Numbered from the stretch's first letter, positions 13,300-21,229 are shown. The stretch: DNA of 28,570 nt from an uncultured Selenomonadales bacterium (GCA_937915725.1 CALGGV010000350.1:1-28570); one strand, 5' to 3'. Numbers and translations are program-made. The notes: generated by a model not told the origin, from the sequence alone.

Positions 13300-15657
13300 A
13301 TGCTTGAGCTTGAAACTCGGCAAGTTGAAACGGCGGCTCTTTTGTATGACGTTGGAAAATTTATTTTGCGCACGCAAGGCAAACTTGAAAACGATTTTGC
13401 AAAAGTAGGCGCAGATTTTTTATCAAAATATTTTTCAGATGACGCGGGCAAAAAAATTTTGTCTTACATTGTCGCCAATGATTCACTGTTGGTTGAATCT
13501 TCCGCGCTTGCAAGCGGTACTGACAGCCGCACCGTTGACAGGAAAGTTAGCAAGAAACTTGAAAATGTTTTCAATATTTTTGGCAACGCAGGTAAAAATT
13601 CTGTCTTCGATTTACGCCCGCTGAAAAATGACGAAATGAATTTACCTGTTGACGACAACAACGAAAATCTTTCCAAAAAATATGCTGAACTTTTGGCGGA
13701 GTTTGAAAATTATCTTAGCAACATTCAAAAAAATAAATTTTCGCCCAATGACATTGCGCAAATTTTGGAAACTGTTTGGAGCTACGTACCGGCGGGAACT
13801 GCTGAAAATGAACTTTCTGATATTTCGCTGTACGACCACGCAAAATTGACGGCGGCTTATGCAGCTTGCCTTCACAAATATTTGAAAGAAAACAGCAACG
13901 TTACAAATTTTGAAAACCTGCGCGCCAAAGAAATTTTTTTGTTGGTGTCGGGGGATATTTCCGGAATTCAACAATTTATTTACACAATCCCCAGCAAGGG
14001 CGCGTTAAAAAGTTTGCGCGGGCGTTCATTTTATTTGGAAATTTTGTTGGAGCATATAGCGGACGAAATTTTGACGGCGGCGGGCGTTTCCATAAATTGT
14101 TTATTGTACACCGGCGGCGGGCATTTTTATTTGTTACTGCCGAATACTGCCGAAGTTCAGAAAATCTTAAAAAATTTTTCAGACACGGTAAATAATTGGT
14201 TTTTGAAACATTTCGGCAGCCGCTTATATTTGGCGGTTGCGTGGACGCCTAGTACCGCGCTTGAATTTATCGGTAAAACTGAAACAGGAACGGGCGCGCC
14301 TTTCAGAAGAGTCAATGAATTGCTTTCAAAAAATAAAATCCAACGTTACAATGAAGATCAACTGCGCGAAATGTTTAAGCCGGAAAGTTCAATAAATAAA
14401 ACTTTGGACGGCTCGCGGGAATGTGGAATTTGTCATAATTCGGCGCGGGAACTTTTAATTTACAATGATGAAGATGATACTTTAGCTTGTGAATCTTGCC
14501 GCAACCTTTACCTAATGGGTAAAAAAATGCTGGACGGCGAAGGATTTATTGTCATTAAAAAAATTTTTGAAACAGATTATCTTGACGCCTTGCCGCTGCC
14601 GAATGATTGTTATTTGTATCCGCTGGGCGCAAAAAAACCCGTCGCGCAGATTGTACGCACTTACATAAAAAAGCGCAGCGATATAAAATTTGGCACGATT
14701 GGAATTTGGATCGCAGATTATGTGAGGCGCAATGAAAACGACGTTTTGAGTTTTGAAGACCTTGCAAATTTAAGCGGCGGCAGTGAAGATACTGCAGGAA
14801 TAAAAAGACTCGGCGTAATGCGTGCAGATGTTGACAATTTGGGCGCGGCTTTTATGGCGGGATTTCCTGCAAAATATTCAACATTGACACGCACGGCTAC
14901 ACTTTCAAGGCAGTTGGCGCACTTTTTCAAACATATTATGATTTTCATTTGTGAAGGCAAAATTACTGAAAAATTTCAACTGTTCCAAGTCAATAAAAAA
15001 GAACTGCGCGATATTCACGTTGTGTACAGCGGCGGCGATGACGTATTTTTGGTCGGCGCGTGGGACGATTTAATAGAATTGGCGGTTGACATTCGGCGAA
15101 TTTTTGAGCAGTTCACGAACGGCAAGCTGACATTTTCTGCGGGAATTGGATTTTTTCAGCCGAAATTTCCTGTTGCTGAATTGGCACGTAAAACCGGAAT
15201 TTTGGAAGACGCCGCCAAAGATAACCCCGGCAAAAACAGTGTTGCACTTTTCGGCGCGCCTGCTGCGATAAAAAGCGATTCTCAAGAGCCGGAAAAAGCG
15301 CAATGTTATTCGTGGAAAATTTTTGCTGAAAAAGTTTGCGGGGAAAAACTTAATTTTCTGCTGGATAATTTTAATTTTGATACAACTGTACAAATTGAAA
15401 ATCGTTTGACGCTGGGAAAAAGCGGCTTGTACAGAATTTTAAATTTTTTGGCAGATACAAATTCAAAACGACAATCTGTAAATTTGGCGCGTTTTGCATA
15501 TTTATTGGCGCGGCTGAATCCCGGCGAAGATAAAACCGGCTTTAAAACTTACGAAAAAATTCGAGACAAATTTTATTTTTGGTACAAAGATTTACAAGAC
15601 AGGCAAGAATTGCGAACGGCGATTGAACTTGTAATTTACGGTATGCGCGAAAAGTAG
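13300..15657 (+). CDS. cas10: Cas10/Csm1, type III-A effector large subunit
   Basis: The 785-residue large subunit of the Csm complex normally degrades ssDNA through an HD domain and makes cyclic oligoadenylate through its palm domain when target RNA is bound. The N-terminus reads ALLYDVGKF, where the HD motif has become Tyr-Asp (Y16-D17), and the later His residues of the HD site are also missing. A treble-clef zinc motif lies near 375-400 (ECGICHN, ACESC). A palm motif VMRADVDNLGAAF is near 507, and an intact cyclase motif YSGGDDVFLV has GGDD at 578-581. AAAGGAGG precedes the ATG, just after the last upstream CRISPR repeat. The C-terminus ends in the first unit of a 170-bp triplication. The ancestral C-terminus was probably ...EKGEN, as in the third unit. 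Confidence 0.95.
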   Translation: MLELETRQVETAALLYDVGKFILRTQGKLENDFAKVGADFLSKYFSDDAGKKILSYIVANDSLLVESSALASGTDSRTVDRKVSKKLENVFNIFGNAGKNSVFDLRPLKNDEMNLPVDDNNENLSKKYAELLAEFENYLSNIQKNKFSPNDIAQILETVWSYVPAGTAENELSDISLYDHAKLTAAYAACLHKYLKENSNVTNFENLRAKEIFLLVSGDISGIQQFIYTIPSKGALKSLRGRSFYLEILLEHIADEILTAAGVSINCLLYTGGGHFYLLLPNTAEVQKILKNFSDTVNNWFLKHFGSRLYLAVAWTPSTALEFIGKTETGTGAPFRRVNELLSKNKIQRYNEDQLREMFKPESSINKTLDGSRECGICHNSARELLIYNDEDDTLACESCRNLYLMGKKMLDGEGFIVIKKIFETDYLDALPLPNDCYLYPLGAKKPVAQIVRTYIKKRSDIKFGTIGIWIADYVRRNENDVLSFEDLANLSGGSEDTAGIKRLGVMRADVDNLGAAFMAGFPAKYSTLTRTATLSRQLAHFFKHIMIFICEGKITEKFQLFQVNKKELRDIHVVYSGGDDVFLVGAWDDLIELAVDIRRIFEQFTNGKLTFSAGIGFFQPKFPVAELARKTGILEDAAKDNPGKNSVALFGAPAAIKSDSQEPEKAQCYSWKIFAEKVCGEKLNFLLDNFNFDTTVQIENRLTLGKSGLYRILNFLADTNSKRQSVNLARFAYLLARLNPGEDKTGFKTYEKIRDKFYFWYKDLQDRQELRTAIELVIYGMREK

Positions 15658-16010
15658 ACAAATTAAAAAATTTATTGGCGCGGTTAAATCCCTGCGAAAA
15701 TAAAACCGACTTTAAAACTTATGAAAAAATTCGAGACAAATTTTATTTTTGGTACAAAGATTTACAAGACAGGCAAGAATTGCGAACGGCGATTGAACTT
15801 GTAATTTACGGTATGCGCGAAAAGTAGACAAATTAAAAAATTTATTGGCGCGGTTAAATCCCTGCGAAAATAAAACCGACTTTAAAACTTATGAAAAAAT
15901 TCGAGACAAATTTTATTTTTGGTACAAAGATTTACAAGACAGGCAGGAATTGCGAACGGCGATTGAACTTGTGATTTACGATATGTGCGAAAAGGGGGAA
16001 AATTAAATGG
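15501..16010 (+). repeat. Three tandem 170-bp units of the cas10 3' end
   Basis: Units run 15501-15670, 15671-15840 and 15841-16010, each exactly 170 bp, and share a long, almost identical middle (for example TTCGAGACAAATTTTATTTT). Unit 2 matches unit 3 in its first part (GGTTAAATCCCTGCGAAAAT) and unit 1 in its last part (GGTATGCGCGAAAAGTAGAC), as expected for a middle copy made by unequal exchange. Unit 3 ends in the csm2 ribosome site and start codon. Confidence 0.97.
15672..16006 (+). pseudogene. Two orphan copies of the Cas10 C-terminal segment
   Basis: Units 2 and 3 each contain an open 51- to 54-codon stretch encoding the Cas10 end (LLARLNPCENKTDFKTYEK onwards). They end in TAG at 15825-15827 and TAA at 16004-16006. 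Neither has a start codon with a ribosome site, and the 170-bp period shifts the frame, so they are not fused to cas10. Unit 3 ends IYDMCEKGEN and is directly followed by the csm2 ATG; it probably represents the original cas10 terminus. Confidence 0.8.
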
Positions 16011-16411
16011 AAGATGTCGGCGCAACAGCTGAAGAAGTTATTACAAAATTAGTACACACTGTACACGGTGAAAACGGCGACTACGATAAAATTGATTTAA
16101 CGACGGGGCAGATTAGAAAATTTCTTACTGCGGTTAATTCTCTGACAAGTAAAATTGAAGTGTACAAGGCGCAAAATGAAAAATTTGAAAAACTGCCTGA
16201 AAATTTTGTAATGGAAATAAAATATCTGAAAGTGAAAATTGCGTATCAAGCCGGACGCGACAAAAATAAAACCGTAAAAAATTTTGTCAAAGAATCTAAA
16301 CTTTTTGAATGTATTGATAAAATTGGAGACAGTCTTACCGAATATGAAAATTTTGCAAGGTACATTGAGGCGTTGGTGGCGTATCACAAATTTTACGGGG
16401 GCAAAGATTAA
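16007..16411 (+). CDS. csm2: Csm2, small subunit of the type III-A complex
   Basis: This 134-residue, all-helical protein contains LTTGQIRKFLTAVNSL near 35-50 and YLKVKIAYQAGRDK near 73-86, both typical of Csm2. It lines the inner filament of the Csm complex along the crRNA-target duplex. The ATG directly follows the TAA of the third cas10 3' unit, and AGGGGGAA within that unit supplies the ribosome site. It is followed by csm3 after two bases. No unusual feature apart from the duplicated upstream sequence. Confidence 0.9.
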   Translation: MEDVGATAEEVITKLVHTVHGENGDYDKIDLTTGQIRKFLTAVNSLTSKIEVYKAQNEKFEKLPENFVMEIKYLKVKIAYQAGRDKNKTVKNFVKESKLFECIDKIGDSLTEYENFARYIEALVAYHKFYGGKD

Positions 16412-16413
16412 TT

Positions 16414-17133
16414 ATGGCGGAGCAATATTCACTTCAAGGCAAAATAAAAATCACGGCAAAACTTAAACTTGTAACAGGCTTGCACATTGGCGCGGCTAGC
16501 GATTTTGCGCCTATTGGGGCGGTCGATTCTCCTTTCATAAGAGACCCGCTTACAAAATTGCCGATTATCCCGGGCAGTTCCTTGAAAGGCAAACTCCGCA
16601 CGCTTTTAGCCAAAAGTTACGCTAAAGGCATTCTTAACGCCATTAAAAAAGATTCTGAAGAAATTCAAAGACTTTTCGGCTTGGGCGCAAGCAAAACTTC
16701 AGAATCCCGCGCCGCACGTTTGCAATTTTTTGATTTAAAAATGACTGACGATTCTTTCAGAAAATTTAGCGCAATGGATTTAGATACTTACATTGGCGAA
16801 GTTAAATTTGAAAATACAATCGACAGGCTCACGGCTGTTGCAAATCCGCGCCAAATTGAAAGAGTTCCTGCGGGCGTCGAATTTGATTTTCAGCTTGTTT
16901 ACAATATTGAAAATTTTGCTGAAGTTGCCGCTGATATGGAAATTTTGGCGGACGGCTTGAAACTTTTGACAATGGATTATTTGGGCGGCTCCGGCTCGCG
17001 CGGTTACGGACGAATTTCTTTTACAAATTTTAAGTTTGAACCTTTTTCAATTAACAAAGAAAATTTTGCTGAAATTGAAAAAAAATTGCCGGACTTAGAA
17101 AATTTGTTTAAAGGCGTAAGCGTGCCGCAATGA
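16414..17133 (+). CDS. csm3: Csm3, backbone subunit with target RNase activity
   Basis: This 239-residue RAMP protein forms the crRNA-binding backbone and cuts target RNA every six bases. GLHIGAASDFAPIGAVDSPF (22-41) aligns with characterised Csm3, and D38 matches the catalytic Asp (D33 of the Streptococcus thermophilus protein). PIIPGSSLKGKLRTLL follows near 50. FENTIDRLTAVANPRQIERV near 130 and the glycine-rich loop DYLGGSGSRGYGRISF near 190 are also typical. The gene overlaps csm4 by four bases (ATGA), so the two are translationally coupled. Target RNA cleavage is predicted to be active. Confidence 0.95.
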   Translation: MAEQYSLQGKIKITAKLKLVTGLHIGAASDFAPIGAVDSPFIRDPLTKLPIIPGSSLKGKLRTLLAKSYAKGILNAIKKDSEEIQRLFGLGASKTSESRAARLQFFDLKMTDDSFRKFSAMDLDTYIGEVKFENTIDRLTAVANPRQIERVPAGVEFDFQLVYNIENFAEVAADMEILADGLKLLTMDYLGGSGSRGYGRISFTNFKFEPFSINKENFAEIEKKLPDLENLFKGVSVPQ

Positions 17134-18101
17134 TTATGGTTTACAAATTAAAATTTGATACGCCGGTACATTTCGGCGCGGCTGAACTCGGCGGTAAACT
17201 TGAGGCGGTAAATTTTTCTTATTCGTCAGATACTTTGTACAGCGCGTTTTGCTGTGAATTGTCGGGCAGTAAATTTTTTTCTGATTTTATTGACGCCGTC
17301 GCGCAGGGCAAAATTCTTTTGTCGGATTTACTGCCGTACACCGGAGAAAATTTTTATTTGCCTAAGCCGGTATTAAACGAAAAGAAAATTGAACACGCGC
17401 CGCTTGATGAAGTTCGTAAGCAATTTACGCAACGCAAGAAATTAAAAAAAATGGAATATCTGCGCGCCTCCAATTTTAAAAAATATCTTAACGCACTGAA
17501 TACGGGCGAATTTTTCGTTGAAAGTGCAGAGTTCGGCTTAGTTGGTTCAACTCAAAAAGTTTCCTGCAGGAATGAAGAGCCCCTGCCGTATTACGTCAGC
17601 GAATTTTCATTCAACAAAGACAGCGGGCTTTATCTAATTGCGATTTTTGATGATAAAAATTTTTCTGAAACATTCGCCGAAATTTTAAATTCGCTGGGAT
17701 TGTCGGGAATTGGCGGCAAGCGCAGCAGCGGGCTTGGAAAATTTCATTTGGCAGAAAAAATAAATTTGAATAAAACCTGCGCAAATGAAGATTTAAAAGC
17801 CGTGCAAAAAATGTTGACAGCCGAAAATTTAAATTGGCAAATGTGCATTTCAAGTATTTTGCCGACGGCTGAAGATATTCCAATTCTGAAAAATTCTTAT
17901 TATCAACTGAAAAAGCGCGGCGGCTTTGTAACAAATTCCGGCGTCAATTATGACAAGAAAAAAAATAGCGTGTATATGATAGGTGCGGGGTCTTGTCTGC
18001 CAAAAAGAATCGAAGGGCGCAACGTCATTCTTGATAAAATTAACGGCACCGAAATTTTCAGATTCGGCAAAGGAATTTTTGTGGGGTTAGATTATGAGTA
18101 A
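17130..18101 (+). CDS. csm4: Csm4, RAMP protein capping the crRNA 5' tag end
   Basis: This 323-residue RAMP protein begins with VYKLKFDTPVHFGAAELGG and has a C-terminal glycine-rich loop SGIGGKRSSGLGKFHLAEKI near 200-220. In known complexes Csm4 binds Cas10 and the crRNA 5' tag. The ATG at 17130 overlaps the csm3 stop; a second ATG two codons later is possible. Its end overlaps csm5 by eight bases. The region around 80-115 is rich in Lys and may contact RNA. Confidence 0.9.
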   Translation: MIMVYKLKFDTPVHFGAAELGGKLEAVNFSYSSDTLYSAFCCELSGSKFFSDFIDAVAQGKILLSDLLPYTGENFYLPKPVLNEKKIEHAPLDEVRKQFTQRKKLKKMEYLRASNFKKYLNALNTGEFFVESAEFGLVGSTQKVSCRNEEPLPYYVSEFSFNKDSGLYLIAIFDDKNFSETFAEILNSLGLSGIGGKRSSGLGKFHLAEKINLNKTCANEDLKAVQKMLTAENLNWQMCISSILPTAEDIPILKNSYYQLKKRGGFVTNSGVNYDKKKNSVYMIGAGSCLPKRIEGRNVILDKINGTEIFRFGKGIFVGLDYE

Positions 18102-19467
18102 AGAAAAACAAAAATTATCTAAGGCGCAGAAAAAAAAGCAAGCCAAACAAGCCGCGCAAAATTTACCGCTCAATCCAAATACAGAAAATGTTCCGCAAGA
18201 TTCGCCACAAAATAAAGTTTACGAAAGATTAACGCCGGAGCGCACACTAAAAAGAGAATGTAAAACGCTTGTATTACAATGTATTTCGCCCATTCATATT
18301 GGCAGCGGCGAAACTTTGAAGGCGGTTGAATATCTTTACGACAGCCAAAATCAGACGGTTTATTTTTTGGACGAGTCAAAATGGATAAATTTTCTTTTCA
18401 GCAAAAATTTGATTGATGAATTTGCAAAGTACGTTGAATTGACAGCTGAAAATTCCGCCCAAAATGAAGAATTTACCGGCAACAATGTTTGGAATTGGCT
18501 ACTAAGTTTGCACGAAAAAAATATAGTTCCAACAGAAATAAAAGCGTACGAATTACGCGCACTTAGTATCAGGCAGGCGCACGCCAAAACAAATACAATC
18601 GTTTCAGGCAAGCGGCAAACTTTGAATGATATTGCTTGTCATATTTCAAAAGCCGACGGACAACCTTACATTCCCGGCAGTTCGATAAAAGGAATGTTTC
18701 GCACGGCGATTTTATATTCATTCATAAAAAATTTTTCGGACGAAGAAAAGCAAAAGTATTGGGCTGAAATTGTCAAAACAAAAGATTTACTCTTGAAAGA
18801 TCAACAAAAAGCATGCAACGAAATTATTCAGCAACTGGAAAATGAAATTTTTTCCAAACTTGATTATGACACTAAAGACGCCCAAATAAAAAGCGTTATG
18901 CGCGGCTTGATTGTCAGCGACGCCTTTTTTTCTCCTCCAAGGGGGAATGTAACAAGAATAGATACCGTGATACTCCAAAAAGTTGACGCCTCAACAAAGG
19001 CAAATCTTAACGGGCAAACTGAAAAAACTTTGCCGCTTTTCCGTGAATGTATTCCCGCCGGTTCACAATTTAAATTTACTGTTACTTTAGATTTAGATAT
19101 TATGGAAAAAATCGGCGTTAAATCTGTCGAAGAAATTTTACAAATGTCAAAAGAATTTATGCAGGACGGCGCAGATTTGCTGAAAAAATTTTTTGGCACT
19201 CGATATGCAGCCGAATTTAAAGAAGTTGAAAAGGCAGATGCTTTTATAGGCGGCGGCACGGGTTTTATTGCAACAACTTTGCTGTATTCGCTTGCGCCTT
19301 CGATTGATGACGCCAAAGAATTTATCGCTAACTATTTTGACAAAGCTTTTCGGCATAACCACGAATCAAACGACGAAAAAATTTCGCCGCGTACTTTAAA
19401 GCTTACCAAAATTTCAAAAGATAAAAAACAAATTTTCGGGTTGTGTAAATTTGTGGTGAAGAAATAA
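18094..19467 (+). CDS. csm5: Csm5, RAMP protein with a Lys-rich N-terminal extension
   Basis: At 457 residues it is longer than the usual ~350-400. The RAMP fold begins near residue 58 with TLVLQCISPIHIGSGETLK. It contains GQPYIPGSSIKGMFRTAILY near 188 and a glycine-rich loop DAFIGGGTGFIATTLLYSL near 387. The first ~55 residues (MSKEKQKLSKAQKKKQAKQA, then a Pro/Asn/Gln-rich stretch) are low complexity, very basic and probably disordered. That extension is not part of ordinary Csm5. Csm5 sits at the crRNA 3' end and recruits host nucleases for maturation. The ATG overlaps csm4. The stop overlaps the cas6 start by one base (TAATG). Confidence 0.9.
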   Translation: MSKEKQKLSKAQKKKQAKQAAQNLPLNPNTENVPQDSPQNKVYERLTPERTLKRECKTLVLQCISPIHIGSGETLKAVEYLYDSQNQTVYFLDESKWINFLFSKNLIDEFAKYVELTAENSAQNEEFTGNNVWNWLLSLHEKNIVPTEIKAYELRALSIRQAHAKTNTIVSGKRQTLNDIACHISKADGQPYIPGSSIKGMFRTAILYSFIKNFSDEEKQKYWAEIVKTKDLLLKDQQKACNEIIQQLENEIFSKLDYDTKDAQIKSVMRGLIVSDAFFSPPRGNVTRIDTVILQKVDASTKANLNGQTEKTLPLFRECIPAGSQFKFTVTLDLDIMEKIGVKSVEEILQMSKEFMQDGADLLKKFFGTRYAAEFKEVEKADAFIGGGTGFIATTLLYSLAPSIDDAKEFIANYFDKAFRHNHESNDEKISPRTLKLTKISKDKKQIFGLCKFVVKK

Positions 19468-20228
19468 TGTTAAAACTTTTAGAAATTGAATTGGAATTGC
19501 CGCCGAATGAAAAAATTAACAGCTCGATGGGCTCGGTAATGCACGGCGCGTTAATGGAAATGCTCCCGCCGAATTTTGCGCGGCAACTTCACGAAGAAAA
19601 TTTACGCCCATTCAGTCAATGCATTTTTTTTGACAGGGAAAAAAATCAATCTGTTTGGAGAATTGGTACTTTGAATTTTGAAACTTACGAAAAAATAATT
19701 TTGCCACTCCTTGAAAGAAAAAATATTTTTATCAAGCAGAAAGGCTACAAAATAAACCTGCGCGACAGAAAATTTTTGCTTGATACGAACTATGAAAAAT
19801 TGGCAGATGAAATTTTTCCTACTTCAGAAATTCCACTTCGCGCAGATTTTAAACTTTTGACGCCGACAAGTTTCAAACGTGACGGCGGCTACTTAATTTT
19901 TCCGGAAAGTTTTTTAATCATTCAAAGTTTGTTGCAACGCTGGAATATTTTTTCAACCAAAATGAAAATTGAGGAAAATAATTTGGCGGAAAAACTTTCA
20001 GCTTTTTGCAAAATTTCAAGGTACAATCTGCATTCGCAAAAATTTTCATTGGAAGGTAGAAACATTGTGGGATTTTCCGGGCGGTTGTCAATTTCTTTTG
20101 TCGGTAATGAAATGGTAAATAAAATCTTTGGATTGCTTGCGAAATTTGCGCCTTTCGCCGGAATTGGAATTAAAACGGCGTTGGGAATGGGCGCAGTTTC
20201 TTCAGAAATTTTTTTTAAATCCCGTTAG
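19467..20228 (+). CDS. cas6: Cas6, pre-crRNA endonuclease; stop codon inside a CRISPR repeat
   Basis: This 253-residue RAMP nuclease cuts each repeat upstream of the eight-base tag. It opens with a RAMP first strand and an HGALMEMLPP segment (H26 region). It ends with the family's glycine-rich loop, FAGIGIKTALGMGAV (near 229-243). The last codons, AAA TCC CGT TAG, fall within a degenerate CRISPR repeat (20212-20239), so the C-terminal KSR is encoded by repeat sequence. The TAG is in the repeat's loop and stem. The start overlaps the csm5 stop. I cannot assign the catalytic His with confidence. Confidence 0.9.
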   Translation: MLKLLEIELELPPNEKINSSMGSVMHGALMEMLPPNFARQLHEENLRPFSQCIFFDREKNQSVWRIGTLNFETYEKIILPLLERKNIFIKQKGYKINLRDRKFLLDTNYEKLADEIFPTSEIPLRADFKLLTPTSFKRDGGYLIFPESFLIIQSLLQRWNIFSTKMKIEENNLAEKLSAFCKISRYNLHSQKFSLEGRNIVGFSGRLSISFVGNEMVNKIFGLLAKFAPFAGIGIKTALGMGAVSSEIFFKSR

Positions 20229-20318
20229 GGGACGGAAACCCTGTATATTTTCAAGTATTAAATTCCCCCTCGATGTACACCGAATAAATTATTAAATTCC
20301 CCGCAAGGGGACGGAAAA
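20212..20318 (+). CRISPR. Downstream CRISPR repeats, two units plus a half repeat
   Basis: One repeat (20212-20239) has CCCGTTAGGGG and the perfect tag ACGGAAAC, and it overlaps the end of cas6. A second (20291-20318) has ATTAAATTCCCC, GCAA and GGGGACGGAAAA and is the best-preserved repeat in the window. Between them at 20257-20268 ATTAAATTCCCC repeats exactly the first 12 bases of that repeat, then diverges: a half repeat. The orientation matches the upstream array. The second repeat runs directly into a 21-bp tandem duplication. Confidence 0.85.
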
Positions 20319-20351
20319 TGATAATCAAACGATGGAAAATGATAATCAAAC
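20310..20351 (+). repeat. 21-bp tandem duplication at the end of the CRISPR locus
   Basis: GACGGAAAATGATAATCAAA plus C (20310-20330) is followed at once by GATGGAAAATGATAATCAAA plus C (20331-20351), with one mismatch. The first unit includes the 3' end of the last CRISPR repeat, so the repeat tail itself was duplicated. Confidence 0.93.
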
Positions 20352-20376
20352 AATTTTAGGATTATCAACGATATTA

Positions 20377-20385
20377 TGTTATAAT
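20377..20385 (+). promoter_or_regulatory. Extended -10 promoter, probably for deoC
   Basis: TGTTATAAT is a perfect extended -10 element (TGnTATAAT). A clear -35 box is lacking, which such promoters tolerate. It lies about 145 bases before the deoC start, so deoC is probably transcribed separately from the cas operon. Confidence 0.5.
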
Positions 20386-20501
20386 TTTGCAGGTAACAAG
20401 AATAAATTTTGTAGATTTAATATTTTTCTAATTGAAACAATTCTATCAATATTTTATTATATGCACAATTCAAGAAAAAAATTTTAAGGGAGCCAAAGAA
20501 A

Positions 20502-20534
20502 ATGATAAGACCTGCAAAAAAGCCGCCGAAATGA
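20502..20534 (+). CDS. Ten-codon leader reading frame overlapping the deoC start
   Basis: ATG at 20502 has AAGGGAG about nine bases upstream and encodes MIRPAKKPPK. Its TGA overlaps the deoC ATG as ATGA. The deoC start itself has almost no ribosome site. The small frame may therefore exist to deliver ribosomes to deoC by coupling. It could also be chance. Confidence 0.4.
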   Translation: MIRPAKKPPK

Positions 20535-21211
20535 GTGTTAAGGAACTCGCCGCTTACATTGATCAATCAGTTTTGAAACCGGAATTTACAGAGGCGGACA
20601 TTCGCAAGTACATTCAAGAAGGCGTTAATTTTGGTTGCGCCACAGTTTGCATTAACCCCGCGTCTTTGCCAATCGCTGCCGAATTGACGAAAGGCACAGG
20701 CACCGGAATTTGTGTAGTTTGTGATTTTCCCTTTGGACTTTCAACAACTAATTCAAAAGTTTTGCAAGCTGAAGAATATTGCAAAAATTACAAGATTCAA
20801 GATTTAGATATTGTTGCAAATTACGGTTGGATTCGCTCCGGCAAATGGGACGAAGTTACAGCTGATATTGCGGCGGTCGTTGAAGTTTGCCACAAATACT
20901 CCACTAAAGTTAAAGTGATTTTTGAAACGGACGCTTTAACGATTGAAGAAATAAAAAAAGCTTGCGAATGTGCGATTAAGGCAAAGGCTGATTTTGTAAA
21001 AACTTCAACCGGCTTTTATACCGGCGGAGAAGTGCGCGGCGCAACTCCAGAAATTATCAAAATTATGCTTGATACTTGCGGCGATAGAATCAAAGTTAAA
21101 GGCAGCGGCTGTATTCGTACCCGTGAACATTTCCTGCAGTTAATTGATATGGGAATTGACAGAATGGGAATTGGATACCGCTCAACCCCTGTTGTTCTCG
21201 GAGTGAAATAA
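20531..21211 (+). CDS. deoC: Deoxyribose-phosphate aldolase
   Basis: This enzyme cleaves 2-deoxyribose 5-phosphate to glyceraldehyde 3-phosphate and acetaldehyde in deoxynucleoside catabolism. The start at 20531 gives 226 residues, the usual length; the frame can be extended to a TTG at 20432, but that segment lacks family similarity. Motifs are AAYIDQSVLKPEFTEADI at the N-terminus, the Schiff-base Lys in ADFVKTSTGF, and IKVKGSGCIRT (KASGGIRT in most members). It is flanked by a terminator downstream. It has no functional link to the CRISPR genes; no other deo gene is in the window. Confidence 0.92.
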   Translation: MSVKELAAYIDQSVLKPEFTEADIRKYIQEGVNFGCATVCINPASLPIAAELTKGTGTGICVVCDFPFGLSTTNSKVLQAEEYCKNYKIQDLDIVANYGWIRSGKWDEVTADIAAVVEVCHKYSTKVKVIFETDALTIEEIKKACECAIKAKADFVKTSTGFYTGGEVRGATPEIIKIMLDTCGDRIKVKGSGCIRTREHFLQLIDMGIDRMGIGYRSTPVVLGVK

Positions 21212-21229
21212 AATTTTATTTTGAAATTC

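Noticed and set aside
13300..20228. Search for cas1, cas2 or a CARF/Csm6 gene within the locus
   Set aside because: All frames between dacF and deoC are explained by cas10, csm2-5 and cas6; no adaptation or effector gene was found.
20432..20530. Upstream start for deoC at a TTG
   Set aside because: The extra 33 residues lack deoC similarity and no ribosome site precedes the TTG; the ATG at 20531 gives the normal length.
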